This document shows positions 27,829 through 36,244 of a stretch of 64,000 nucleotides of DNA, piece after piece. Position 1 is the first letter of the stretch; each line of letters begins with the position of its first letter. The stretch lies in NCBI RefSeq assembly GCF_000381985.1, contig NZ_KB907342.1:124001-188000 (forward strand), written 5' to 3'. This DNA comes from Novispirillum itersonii subsp. itersonii ATCC 12639 (GTDB taxonomy: Bacteria; Pseudomonadota; Alphaproteobacteria; Rhodospirillales; Rhodospirillaceae). Position numbers and translations under genes: made by a program. The notes beneath the pieces were generated by a model, which was not told the origin of the DNA, made no database searches, and saw only the letters and a list, made by a program, of their open reading frames with translations.

Positions 27829-28302
27829 ATGACCACCACCATCGACATCGGAATTGCCGAAGAACAGCGCCAGAAGATTGCTGAAGGCCTGTCCCGCCTG
27901 CTGGCAGACACCTACACCCTGTACCTGAAGACCCACAACTACCACTGGAACGTCACCGGCCCGATGTTCAATACCCTGCATCTCATGTTCGAGACGCAGT
28001 ACACGGAACTGTCGCTGGCGGTGGATCTGATTGCGGAACGTATCCGTGCGCTGGGCGTGGTGGCCCCGGGGTCTTACCGCCAGTTCGCCGCCCTGACGGT
28101 GATCAAGGAAGATGACACGGTGCCGTCAGCGCAGGAGATGCTGGCCAATCTGGTGAAGGATCAGGAAGCGGTGGTCCGCACCGCCCGGTCGATCTTCCCG
28201 CTGGCTGACGAGGCCCATGATGAGCCGACCGCCGATCTGCTGACCCAGCGGATGCAGGTGCATGAAAAGACCGCGTGGATGCTGCGCGCCATGCTCGGCT
28301 GA
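27829..28302 (+). CDS. dps: Dps-family ferritin-like DNA-protection protein
   Basis: A 157-residue four-helix ferritin-like protein. The ferroxidase ligands of Dps are visible in [12 protein letters not shown] and the following [23 protein letters not shown]. Dps dodecamers store iron by using peroxide and protect DNA in stress or stationary phase. ATG 27829 has AGGAAGG upstream. It is a single gene between a cNMP/CPBP gene and a strong terminator. Confidence 0.93.
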   Translation: MTTTIDIGIAEEQRQKIAEGLSRLLADTYTLYLKTHNYHWNVTGPMFNTLHLMFETQYTELSLAVDLIAERIRALGVVAPGSYRQFAALTVIKEDDTVPSAQEMLANLVKDQEAVVRTARSIFPLADEAHDEPTADLLTQRMQVHEKTAWMLRAMLG

Positions 28303-28326
28303 TCTGCCCCGGTCTGATCCAGTCAA

Positions 28327-28361
28327 AAAAAGCCCCGCAGGCACAGGCCAGCGGGGCTTTT
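28327..28361 (+). terminator. Bidirectional terminator between dps and mnmA
   Basis: Arms AAAAGCCCCGC / GCGGGGCTTTT around a 12-base loop. T-runs lie on both strands. Confidence 0.85.
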
Positions 28362-28378
28362 CTGTCTGTGACCGGCGG

Positions 28379-29542
28379 TTATCCCCGGATAATCCAGCCC
28401 CCGCCCAGCATATGGTCGCCGTCATAAAAGACGCAGGCCTGACCGGGGGCGACCCCGTCAACGCTGGCATCCAGAATCACCTCGGCGGTCCGGTCCGGTC
28501 CGGCAAAGACGGTGGCGGCTGCCGGGCGGAAGCTGTTGCGGACCTTGACGGTGATCCGGGTGCCGTCGTCTTCGCTCAGGGGGCGGTGCCCCAGCCAGTT
28601 GACCGCCCGCAGCCGGAAGCGGTCGCGTCCGAGTGCACTGCGCGGCCCGGCGATCACCCGGCGGGTGGCCGGATCAACTGCGATCACGTATAGCCGTTCC
28701 GGCAGGCCGCCGAGATCCAGCCCCCGGCGCTGGCCGACGGTGTAATGAATGATGCCATCGTGCTGACCAAGGACCCGGCCATCGACATGGACGATCTCTC
28801 CCGGCCCGGCGGCATCGGGCCGCAGTTCCCGCACCACCCGGGCATAATCGCCGTCCGGCACAAAACAGATGTCCTGACTGTCGGGTTTATCCGAGACGGC
28901 CAGGCCGTGGCGGCGGGCAATGGCACGGGTTTCATCTTTGGTCAGATGGCCCAGCGGAAACCGCAGGAAGTCGATCTGATCCTGAGTGGTGGTGAACAGG
29001 AAGTAGCTCTGGTCGCGGTTATGGTCAGCACCACGCCACAGCTGGGCTCCGCCGGGGGTGGCGACCCGGCGCACATAGTGGCCGGTGGCCAGTGCGGCAG
29101 CCCCCAGATCGCGGGCGGCCTGAACCAGATCACGGAATTTGACGGTCTGGTTGCACAGGACGCAAGGCACCGGCGTTTCCCCGGCGATGTAGGAATCGGC
29201 GAAGGCGTCCATCACGTCTTTCAGGAAGGTCGATTCGTAATCAACCACGTAATGGGGGATGCCAAGATGGTCGGCAGTTCGCCGGGCATCATAAATATCC
29301 TGCCCGGCGCAGCAGGTTTTACCGCGCCCAACCGTAAATCCGGCGTCATAGAGTTGCATCGTCAGCCCGACCACGTCGTATCCGGCCTCTTTCAGAACGG
29401 CAGCGGTGACGGAGCTGTCCACCCCGCCGGACATTGCCACCACCACCCGGGTGTTGGCCGTATCTTCCGGCAGATCCAGCAGGCTGGCGGTAAAAACAGT
29501 GTCAGCGCTGCCGGGGGCGGTCAGGTCTGGTGCAAGGCTCAT
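28379..29542 (-). CDS. mnmA: tRNA-specific 2-thiouridylase
   Basis: A 387-residue ATP-pyrophosphatase-type enzyme that thiolates U34 of tRNA-Lys/Glu/Gln. The P-loop VVVAMSGGVDSSVTA, the catalytic cysteine segment CVLCNQTVKF, the second cysteine in SQDICFVPDG, and GHYVR and HYTVGQRRGL are all present. A sulfur donor such as IscS is encoded nearby (30207-31313), though in a separate unit. About 20 residues precede the usual start of the family, so a shorter start may be used. Confidence 0.95.
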   Translation of the reverse strand: MSLAPDLTAPGSADTVFTASLLDLPEDTANTRVVVAMSGGVDSSVTAAVLKEAGYDVVGLTMQLYDAGFTVGRGKTCCAGQDIYDARRTADHLGIPHYVVDYESTFLKDVMDAFADSYIAGETPVPCVLCNQTVKFRDLVQAARDLGAAALATGHYVRRVATPGGAQLWRGADHNRDQSYFLFTTTQDQIDFLRFPLGHLTKDETRAIARRHGLAVSDKPDSQDICFVPDGDYARVVRELRPDAAGPGEIVHVDGRVLGQHDGIIHYTVGQRRGLDLGGLPERLYVIAVDPATRRVIAGPRSALGRDRFRLRAVNWLGHRPLSEDDGTRITVKVRNSFRPAAATVFAGPDRTAEVILDASVDGVAPGQACVFYDGDHMLGGGWIIRG

Positions 29543-29699
29543 GGCGGGGGTCCACTCTCAAAAGCCACCCGGCCCGGCTTTGATCCGGGCTGACAGATTG
29601 GCGGACGGCGGTTGATCCGCCATACATAAGCGCATCACTCGGAAATGAAAAGCACCGGCAACGGCAAAAACCGGCGCCGCAGGCCTGCCGGACAGCAAA

Positions 29700-29720
29700 A
29701 CGCCCGGCAGAGCCGGGCGT
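29700..29720 (-). terminator. Terminator of the cysE-iscR-iscS-fdx operon
   Basis: Arms ACGCCCGGC / GCCGGGCGT with a 3-base loop. TTTTGC follows on the minus strand, 29 bases after the ferredoxin stop. Confidence 0.7.
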
Positions 29721-29748
29721 CAGGGTGACACGGACTGTGCAGGCCGGG

Positions 29749-30081
29749 TCAGTCCTTCAGGACGTTACGGCTGCCTTCCGGCAGATGGACGACCAGACCA
29801 TCAAGGTCGGCGGTCATCAGAATCTGACAGCCGAGGCGGCTGGTCTTGGTCAGGCCGAAGGCGAGGTCAAGCATGTCCTCTTCGTCTTCGGTCGGATCCT
29901 TCAGGCGGTCGATCCAGTCCGGATCAACCACGACATGGCAGGTGGAGCAGGCCAGCGACCCTTCGCAGGCGCCTTCCAGATCCATGTCATTGCGATGGGC
30001 GATTTCCAGCACCGACAGACCCTCCGGCGCCTCAACGTCATGGCGCTTTCCGTCAGGGCTGACGAAGGTCATTTTCGGCAT
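29749..30081 (-). CDS. fdx: [2Fe-2S] ferredoxin, ISC type
   Basis: A 110-residue adrenodoxin-like ferredoxin. Cluster ligands are Cys39, Cys45, Cys48 and Cys85, in the pattern [10 protein letters not shown]...C with the long gap typical of this family. It passes electrons during Fe-S cluster assembly or to P450-type partners; the position after iscS supports assembly. ATG 30081 was chosen (GGGAG upstream); a longer frame reaching 30159 is not family-like. Confidence 0.93.
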   Translation of the reverse strand: MPKMTFVSPDGKRHDVEAPEGLSVLEIAHRNDMDLEGACEGSLACSTCHVVVDPDWIDRLKDPTEDEEDMLDLAFGLTKTSRLGCQILMTADLDGLVVHLPEGSRNVLKD

Positions 30082-30206
30082 TCTTGGGTCTCTCCCACCT
30101 TGATTGTGTGACAAGTTTGCGGTGCAGAAATGGATAGCCTGCGGGCACCGTCCGGGCAAGCGTTTTCCTGTTTCGCGAGCATGGGGGAAGGACCCCGGGC
30201 GGCGGC

Positions 30207-31313
30207 TTATCCGGTGCAGGCCGCAGCCAGCGGTGCATAGGCCCGCAGAAACGCGTCAACATCGGCCTCGGTGGTGGCCCAGCCCAGACTGATCCGGATT
30301 GCTTCCCGCGCGGTGGCATCACTGGCCCCCATCGCTTTCAGCACCGGGCTGGGTTCCAGTTTGCCGGAAGAGCAGGCTGATCCGGCGGAGACGGCGATTC
30401 CGGCCAGATCCAACGTCATAACCTGCCGCTGCTGGGCAACACCGGGCAGGCCGATACAGCTGGTATTGGGCAGGCGGGGACTGTTCTCCCCCCAGATCAC
30501 CGCTGCCGGGGCCATGGTTCGGACCTCAGCCTCCATCCGGTCGCGCAGCCTCGCCAGACGGATCTGTTCTGCCGGTCCCTGTGCCATGACCGCTGCGGCG
30601 GCAGCCCCGAATCCGGCGATGCCGGGCAGGTTCTGGGTGCCTCCCCGTTTGCCGCGTTCCTGCCCGCCGCCGGTCATCAGCGGCGGCACCTGTTCCGCAA
30701 TCCGGGCAATCAGGGCCCCGATGCCCTGCGGGCCACCGATCTTATGGCCGGAGACCACCAGAAAATCGACATCCAGCGCCGTAAAGCTGACCGGCATCTT
30801 GCCAAGGGCCTGGACCGCATCACAGATGACGGCACATCCATGGGCTTTTGCCAGTGCCACAACCTCCGTCAGAGGCTGGATGACGCCGGTTTCATTATTG
30901 GCGAGCATTACCACCACGGCGGCAGGGGGAGGCCGTGTGGAATCCGCCAGCCGGGCCGCCAGTGCATCGAGATCCAGCAGACCGTCAGGCCGCACCGGGC
31001 AGCGTTCCGCCTGTGGGGCAGCGGCTGGGGCACAGGGATGTTCAATGGCTGACATCAGCACTGGGCGCCCGGAAAACCCGTTCAGGGCCAGTGCCATAGC
31101 TTCGGTGCCGCCCGAGGTGAAGATCACTTGACGGGGGCTGGCCCCGGTCAGGGCGGCGACCCGGTCCCGGCTGTCTTCCATCAGGGCGCGGGCGGTGCGC
31201 CCGGCGGCATGCACCGACGACGGATTACCGGGCACCGACAGGGCGGCGGTGACGGCAGCCACCGCGTCCGGCCGGGCCGGAGCGGTGGCGTTATAGTCAA
31301 GATAATGGCCCAC
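30207..31313 (-). CDS. iscS: Cysteine desulfurase
   Basis: A 368-residue PLP enzyme of the NifS/IscS class that removes sulfur from cysteine for Fe-S and thio-nucleoside synthesis. The start [25 protein letters not shown], the PLP lysine in [10 protein letters not shown] (about residue 190) and the active cysteine in SAGSACSSG (about 314) are all visible. It is somewhat shorter than E. coli IscS (404). It lies between iscR and fdx in one operon, but no iscU, iscA, hscAB or suf genes are adjacent, so the scaffold is encoded elsewhere. Confidence 0.93.
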   Translation of the reverse strand: MGHYLDYNATAPARPDAVAAVTAALSVPGNPSSVHAAGRTARALMEDSRDRVAALTGASPRQVIFTSGGTEAMALALNGFSGRPVLMSAIEHPCAPAAAPQAERCPVRPDGLLDLDALAARLADSTRPPPAAVVVMLANNETGVIQPLTEVVALAKAHGCAVICDAVQALGKMPVSFTALDVDFLVVSGHKIGGPQGIGALIARIAEQVPPLMTGGGQERGKRGGTQNLPGIAGFGAAAAAVMAQGPAEQIRLARLRDRMEAEVRTMAPAAVIWGENSPRLPNTSCIGLPGVAQQRQVMTLDLAGIAVSAGSACSSGKLEPSPVLKAMGASDATAREAIRISLGWATTEADVDAFLRAYAPLAAACTG

Positions 31314-31339
31314 GGCGGAACACAGACCCCGTTGCGGTC

Positions 31340-31795
31340 TTACTGCGCGGCCGGGGCATCACGGAACAGCCCGCTGGTGCCCAGCACCCGGCGTTCCACC
31401 ACCTGCTCCAGACTGACGGCGCTGAGGTAGAGGTAAATCTGGTTGCCCAGCTCTTCCCACAGGTCGTGGGTCATGCAGCGGCCCTTGTTGTTGTGGCAGC
31501 CTGCCGGGCTGCCCGGCGTACAGCGGGTGGTCTGGATCGGCTCATCCACCGCCAGAATGATGTCGGAAATCCGCATTTCCGACGCCGCCCGCGACAGCAG
31601 GTAGCCGCCGCCGGGGCCACGCACGCTTTTTACCAGACCGCCCTTGCGCAGGCGGCCGAACAGCTGCTCCAGATAAGACAGGGAGATTTCCTGCCGCTCG
31701 GCAATATCGGCCAGCGCCACCGGCTTGCCGCTGGAGTTGCAGGCCAGGTCGGCCATGGCCATTACGGCGTAACGCCCCTTGGTGCTCAGTCTCAC
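31340..31795 (-). CDS. iscR: Rrf2-family Fe-S regulator IscR
   Basis: A 151-residue winged-helix regulator. The N-terminus MRLSTKGRYAVMAMADLA and VRGPGGGYLLSR are typical of IscR. Three cysteines (92, 100, 107) sit where E. coli IscR binds its [2Fe-2S] cluster (92, 98, 104), with slightly wider spacing. It would repress Fe-S genes when clusters are plentiful and probably controls its own operon from the promoter upstream of cysE. Confidence 0.93.
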   Translation of the reverse strand: MRLSTKGRYAVMAMADLACNSSGKPVALADIAERQEISLSYLEQLFGRLRKGGLVKSVRGPGGGYLLSRAASEMRISDIILAVDEPIQTTRCTPGSPAGCHNNKGRCMTHDLWEELGNQIYLYLSAVSLEQVVERRVLGTSGLFRDAPAAQ

Positions 31796-31871
31796 GTGGT
31801 CAGCTCCTTAAGAAAAACACAGGCCCGGCGGGGCAGAAGTCCATAGCGTCTTTGAAACAGGGCCAGCAGGG

Positions 31872-32606
31872 TCAGTTGACCGCGGCAGGGGGTGTCCGGG
31901 CGGTGCTGTCGTGCCCGGCCCGGTCATCAAGGGGGACGGCAGGGGTGCCTGCGGTCCTGGTCATCTCGTCCAGCCGTGCTGACAGGGCGGTGATCTGGTC
32001 GCGCAGGGCATCCATTGCCCGCATCACCGGGTCCGGCAGTTCGTCCCGTGCCACGCCATAGGCGCAGAATTCCTCGGCCTTGACCTTCTCTTTCGGGACG
32101 GCGGGGCGGCCGGGAATCCCGACCATCGTCACCCCGGGCGGAACGTCGGTCAGCACCACGGCATTGGCCCCGACACGGGCCCCTTCACCGACCGTCACCG
32201 GGCCGAGAACCTGACCGCCCGCGCCGACGATCACGCCGTCGCGCAGGGTGGGGTGGCGCTTGCCCTTGTTCAGCGATGTGCCACCAAGGGTAACGCCCTG
32301 ATACAGGGTCACATCGTTGCCGATTTCGGCGGTTTCACCGATCACCACCCCGGTGCCGTGGTCGATGAACACCCGGCGGCCGATGGTGCAGCCGGGATGG
32401 ATCTCGATTCCCGTCAGCATCCGTGCCAGATGCGACACCAGCCGCCCCAGCAGTCTGAAGCCCTGACGCCACAGCCAGTTAGCGGCGCGGTACGCGATGA
32501 TTGCATGTACACCCGGATAGCACAGAAGCACTTCCAGCCGCGACCGGGCAGCCGGATCGTGGGCCAGAATTGTGTCTATGTCTTCCTTCAGGTGCGTCAG
32601 AAACAT
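31872..32606 (-). CDS. cysE: Serine O-acetyltransferase (EpsC/short type)
   Basis: A 244-residue left-handed beta-helix acetyltransferase forming O-acetylserine for cysteine synthesis. Hexapeptide repeats and motifs such as [23 protein letters not shown]... (about 68 onward) and VTLGGT are visible. A tail of about 40 residues, rich in polar and Pro residues, follows the fold. It is the first gene of the cysE-iscR-iscS-fdx operon, coupling cysteine supply to desulfuration. A second, longer cysE-type gene lies at 46614-47417. Confidence 0.94.
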   Translation of the reverse strand: MFLTHLKEDIDTILAHDPAARSRLEVLLCYPGVHAIIAYRAANWLWRQGFRLLGRLVSHLARMLTGIEIHPGCTIGRRVFIDHGTGVVIGETAEIGNDVTLYQGVTLGGTSLNKGKRHPTLRDGVIVGAGGQVLGPVTVGEGARVGANAVVLTDVPPGVTMVGIPGRPAVPKEKVKAEEFCAYGVARDELPDPVMRAMDALRDQITALSARLDEMTRTAGTPAVPLDDRAGHDSTARTPPAAVN

Positions 32607-33046
32607 ATCCGGTTGATATCCGTGGCTGGTGATGTGCTAGTATGCGCCGGTCCCACCCCGGGTCCGGGGGCCGAGGATCCGGCGCGGCAGGTGGCAGACC
32701 TGATGCGGACGGAGCACGGAAACCGGATTTTGGTGCGGGGCGTGGTCACCCCCTGCGACAGGAAACCCCCTTTGGCAGGAGATCCCCGACCCGACTGAAA
32801 CGGCCAGCAGTCCTGCCGGACTGCTTTAGCCCTTCCAGTCTTAAGGGCACTATAGGATCTCCGACAAAAGTGGTCAAGATTGTGGGGTATATTGTTTGTA
32901 CAGCATCCCTTGTCAATCGGGCGGGATGCGCCTTTATCCAGAGTCCCGGACTCAGGCCCCGCCGGGGCTGCAGCCGGAGCTGACCGAAGGTGCCCGCCGA
33001 TGGTTCCGTTTCTTTTTCTGATCACCGCGCGAAGAACCCAGAATCC
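32607..33046. other. Divergent regulatory region between cysE operon and hydrolase gene
   Basis: No convincing gene is present. The cysE promoter is at 32849-32877, which gives that operon an untranslated leader of about 235 bases. I see no known riboswitch in the leader, only short GC-rich hairpins around 32745-32780. An AT-rich patch at 32875-32910 may serve the rightward hydrolase. Confidence 0.55.
32849..32877 (-). promoter_or_regulatory. Sigma-70-type promoter of cysE-iscR-iscS-fdx
   Basis: On the minus strand TTGACC and TATAGT are 17 bases apart, five of six matches in each box. It is the best promoter match in the window. The predicted start near 32842 leaves a leader of about 235 bases. 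Confidence 0.75.
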
Positions 33047-33691
33047 ATGCCAGAAGTCATCTTCAACGGCCCCGAGGGCCGACTGGAAGGCCGGTATCAC
33101 CATTCAAAGGCTGAAAATGCCCCGATTGCGCTGATCCTGCATCCGCACCCGCAGCATGGCGGCACCATGAACAACAAGGTGGTGTACAACCTGTACCACG
33201 CCTTCGCCCGCCGTGGCTTTTCGGTCCTGCGCTTCAATTTCCGGGGCGTCGGCCGGTCTCAGGGCGCCTTTGACAACGGTCAGGGCGAACTGTCTGATGC
33301 CGCTTCGGCACTGGACTGGATGCAGAGCCTGAATGCCAATGCCGACCAGTGCTGGGTGGCAGGCTTTTCGTTCGGGGCATGGATCGGCATGCAGCTGCTG
33401 ATGCGCCGTCCGGAAATCGCTGGCTTCGTCAGCGTTGCCCCACCCGCCAACATCTATGATTTCACCTTCCTTGCGCCGTGCCCGTCCTCCGGGCTGATCG
33501 TGCATGGGACCGGTGATGAAATTGTGCCGGGTGCGGCGGTGCAGAAGCTGGCGACCAAGCTGCAGAGCCAGAAGAATATCACGGTTGAATATCGGCCGGT
33601 CGATGGTGCCAACCACTTCTTCAACAACCATCTGGAGCCGATGGTGGCCGTGGTTGATGATTACGTTGGCCGTTCCCTTGGCCGTAAGTGA
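33047..33691 (+). CDS. Alpha/beta hydrolase (YPO2638/small serine hydrolase type)
   Basis: A 214-residue cytoplasmic hydrolase. Segments LHPHPQHGGTMNNKVV and NFRGVGRSQG (oxyanion region), the nucleophile elbow GFSFGA, the acid in HGTGDEIVP and the His in GANHFF complete a Ser-Asp-His triad. This group is common in Alphaproteobacteria and annotated only as alpha/beta hydrolase; the substrate is unknown. ATG 33047 is preferred over upstream in-frame starts because the family begins here, although the ribosome site is weak. Confidence 0.85.
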   Translation: MPEVIFNGPEGRLEGRYHHSKAENAPIALILHPHPQHGGTMNNKVVYNLYHAFARRGFSVLRFNFRGVGRSQGAFDNGQGELSDAASALDWMQSLNANADQCWVAGFSFGAWIGMQLLMRRPEIAGFVSVAPPANIYDFTFLAPCPSSGLIVHGTGDEIVPGAAVQKLATKLQSQKNITVEYRPVDGANHFFNNHLEPMVAVVDDYVGRSLGRK

Positions 33692-33740
33692 CGTCTGACA
33701 CCGGGTTGACCGCCCGGTAAAGCACAGAAGTCCCCGGAAA

Positions 33741-33771
33741 CGGTCCGCCTGAAGATCAAGCAGGCGGGCCG
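33741..33771 (+). terminator. Terminator after the hydrolase gene
   Basis: Arms CGGTCCGCCTG / CAGGCGGGCCG (one G-U) with a 9-base loop, then TTCCTGTTTC. Confidence 0.65.
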
Positions 33772-33800
33772 TTCCTGTTTCTGGCCCTGTTCCGCAGACG

Positions 33801-34517
33801 TCAGGCCGGGTCGGACGCAGTGCTTTCCGGGTGCAGGGTCAGAGTCAGGGTTTTACCGTCAGGGCTGAAGGTGGCCCGTTCACATCCGGCCAGGATCAGC
33901 GCCCAGCCGCCATGGGCCCGTTCCGGTCTGCGGCGCTCCTGCGGCGGCAGGCTGGCCGGGTTGAAGCCGCTGCCTTCATTGCGAACCAGCAGGCGGGCCC
34001 CCTCTCCCGGACGGGCAGGGGGGCACAGCGAGATCCATAGATACCGTCGGTTATAGGTCGGGTCCGCCAGCCGCTCGGCAATGGCGTCTCCGAAGGCGCA
34101 GAAATCGGCGGGGTCATCCCGCCGGGGGGATGCCAGTTCCAGATTACCGTGGATCAGCGCGTTGACGATGGCCTCGTGCAGGGCTGTGTGCAGGCGGGTA
34201 CTGCCACAGGCCGCAGTCACCCCCTGATGCCGCAGTCCTGCGATGATCACGGCAGGGATATCGTGGGTGCAGGCTGACCCTGTGGTCAGACACAGGCCGA
34301 GCAGGATGCCGGTGGTCCGGGCTTCGGGCGGGAACAGGGCATACAGACGCACCGCTTCTGTCTGTTCCTGTTCCCTACCGTCCGGGGGGGCATCCTCGCC
34401 GCCACTTTCGATCAGGACGGTACAGCCGCCATTGCTCAGGGCGTCCAGATCGGCGGCCTGAAGCAGGCTGACGGCCCGGACTGCCGGGGCAAAAAAGGAC
34501 CGGGCGGGGTCAGGCAT
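33801..34517 (-). CDS. RsbW-like anti-sigma/ATP-binding protein
   Basis: A 238-residue GHKL ATPase. The C-terminal half carries the N-box HEAIVNALIHGNLEL (about 111-125), a degenerate G1 box NEGSGFNP and a G2-like GGWALILAGC. These define the HATPase_c_2 group of serine kinases that bind sigma factors and phosphorylate STAS partners. The first 100 residues are unlike classic RsbW (about 150 residues in total) and look like a degenerate receiver or extra domain. The ATG shares its A with the TGA of the STAS gene upstream, so the two proteins are probably made in equal amounts as a switch pair. Confidence 0.82.
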   Translation of the reverse strand: MPDPARSFFAPAVRAVSLLQAADLDALSNGGCTVLIESGGEDAPPDGREQEQTEAVRLYALFPPEARTTGILLGLCLTTGSACTHDIPAVIIAGLRHQGVTAACGSTRLHTALHEAIVNALIHGNLELASPRRDDPADFCAFGDAIAERLADPTYNRRYLWISLCPPARPGEGARLLVRNEGSGFNPASLPPQERRRPERAHGGWALILAGCERATFSPDGKTLTLTLHPESTASDPA

Positions 34518-34822
34518 CAGCCCCGGATCTCGAAAAGGTCTTCAAAGCGGGCGGTGGCGAAGGTTTCCCGCGCGTTGGTCGGCACCCCGGTCAGGACGAT
34601 CCCGGCTTTGGCCTGCTGGGCCCGTTTGCGGGCAATCAGCAGCATGCCCAGCCCCGAGGAGTCAATGTATTCGACCTGCCGCAGATCAATCACGTATTGC
34701 CCGGCGGCGTCGGAAAACAGATCGTCGATCAGCGTCCGGAACAGCCGCTGTTCCTGAAAGGTCAGGCGGCCTTTCAGCTGGGCGGTACGGGCGTCGGCGG
34801 TGGAGGTGATGCTGTAATCCAT
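34517..34822 (-). CDS. STAS-domain anti-sigma factor antagonist
   Basis: A 101-residue single STAS domain. The phospho-site segment YIDSSGLGML (Ser55/Ser56) is intact, and the ends match RsbV/SpoIIAA length. In partner switching the unphosphorylated form binds the RsbW-like kinase and frees its target; here the kinase is the next gene and the reactivating phosphatase is two genes upstream. The stop overlaps the kinase start by one base. An 84-base gap separates it from the globin-coupled receptor upstream. Confidence 0.9.
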   Translation of the reverse strand: MDYSITSTADARTAQLKGRLTFQEQRLFRTLIDDLFSDAAGQYVIDLRQVEYIDSSGLGMLLIARKRAQQAKAGIVLTGVPTNARETFATARFEDLFEIRG

Positions 34823-34906
34823 GAAACGGGCCTTCAGAACGGATAGGGTCGAGAGATTTGGTTTAAGTCTTATGTATTGTTTTTATGTCTGTTTTATAAG
34901 GTCGGG

Positions 34907-36220
34907 CTAAGACCGGCTTTTGATGGATGTCAGGAAGTCACGGGTCTGTGCGGCCAGAATGTCGGCTGTTTCTGACAGATCATCCCCTGCCCAGACAATT
35001 TCGATCACCGTGCCGCAGGACTTCAGAGAATCCTGTGTGATCGCTCCAACCAGCTCCGTTACATGCCCCAGATCGCCGGAAATGATCTGAACGCTTCCGT
35101 TGATTTCGTCAAGCGCCGCCTTCTGCTGGCCGACAGCTGCATTGATGTCCTGACTGTTGCGGGCAACATCGGTGACCACCTGAGTGATGCTTTCAATGGA
35201 CTGTGCCGCCCGGGCCACCTGTGCCTGAACAGCCCCGATCTGGCGGCGGATGTCGTCTGTGGCGCGGGCTGTCTGACTGGCGAGGTTTTTCACCTCGTTG
35301 GCGACGACGGCAAATCCCTTGCCCTGTGCCCCGGCGCGGGCTGCTTCGATCGTTGCATTCAGGGCGAGCAGGTTTGTCTGTCCGGCAATGTGATTGATCA
35401 GGTCAACCACTTTGCCGATGGCATCGGCGGCTGCCGTCAGCTCTTCCATCTGGCTGACAGTTTCCTCAGCGGAGGAGAGAGCCCGCCGGGTGGCATCGTC
35501 AGAACGACCGATCGCGGCAACAACTTCGTTCTGGCTGGCTGACAGTTCTTCCGTGGCGGCGGCGACCGCCTCGACCCGTTCCGTCAGATCCCGGCTGGCA
35601 CGGGCAACGCGGACGGTGCGGCCTGACCCGGTATCCTGATGGGTGGCGGCGTCACTGGCGTTGCGGATGATGCTGCCAGCCTTGTCCAGCACGGATCGGG
35701 TGCTGGCAGCGACCGAGTTCTCAAAAGTGTCGGCAAGGGCGTCCAGCCGCCCCTGACTGCGGGCTGTCTCGGCATCAAAATAGGTTGAGACCGCCACCTG
35801 CATATCGATGATAATCGCCCGGTTCACCAGCCCGATGGTCTGCACCATCTGTGCCTGTCCGCGCCGTCCGGCCCGCCGGAAGGCGGCGGCGAACAGTTCC
35901 TCGCTGAGGATGGCATAAGATTCCATATAGAATGAGGGGCTGAGGCCTATCCGCTCATGGGCCAGTCCGATCCGGCGGGCCCGCTCGAAATATTCCGGCG
36001 AGAACCCCATGGTCAGCAGACTTTTCCAGTGCTGCTTCTGGGCTTCTTTCAGGCGTTGCAGGTTTCCGGCGGCGGACAGGATCCGGGCGGCCTCCGGCTG
36101 GTTGCCGATGCGGTCATAGAAATGATCGAGAATGCCCATCAGGTCATCGGCGATCAGGTGATAGAAGGCGCTGAGGGCAGCGCAGTCGCGGTCAGAAAAC
36201 CGCACAAGCGTCAGGTCCAC
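34907..36220 (-). CDS. Globin-coupled (HemAT-like) soluble chemoreceptor
   Basis: A 437-residue protein with no membrane helices. Residues about 15-155 form a protoglobin sensor: KEAQKQHW (His64), and the F-helix pattern [17 protein letters not shown] with His88 as the likely haem ligand. The C-terminal part is an MCP signalling domain with [21 protein letters not shown] and [11 protein letters not shown]. Relatives bind O2, NO or CO on haem. It lies 24 bases after the PP2C gene and before the STAS gene, so it may control the phosphatase or STAS partner rather than, or as well as, flagellar CheA. Confidence 0.9.
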   Translation of the reverse strand: MDLTLVRFSDRDCAALSAFYHLIADDLMGILDHFYDRIGNQPEAARILSAAGNLQRLKEAQKQHWKSLLTMGFSPEYFERARRIGLAHERIGLSPSFYMESYAILSEELFAAAFRRAGRRGQAQMVQTIGLVNRAIIIDMQVAVSTYFDAETARSQGRLDALADTFENSVAASTRSVLDKAGSIIRNASDAATHQDTGSGRTVRVARASRDLTERVEAVAAATEELSASQNEVVAAIGRSDDATRRALSSAEETVSQMEELTAAADAIGKVVDLINHIAGQTNLLALNATIEAARAGAQGKGFAVVANEVKNLASQTARATDDIRRQIGAVQAQVARAAQSIESITQVVTDVARNSQDINAAVGQQKAALDEINGSVQIISGDLGHVTELVGAITQDSLKSCGTVIEIVWAGDDLSETADILAAQTRDFLTSIKSRS

Positions 36221-36244
36221 GGCAAGGGCTCCTGCGGGAAGGTA

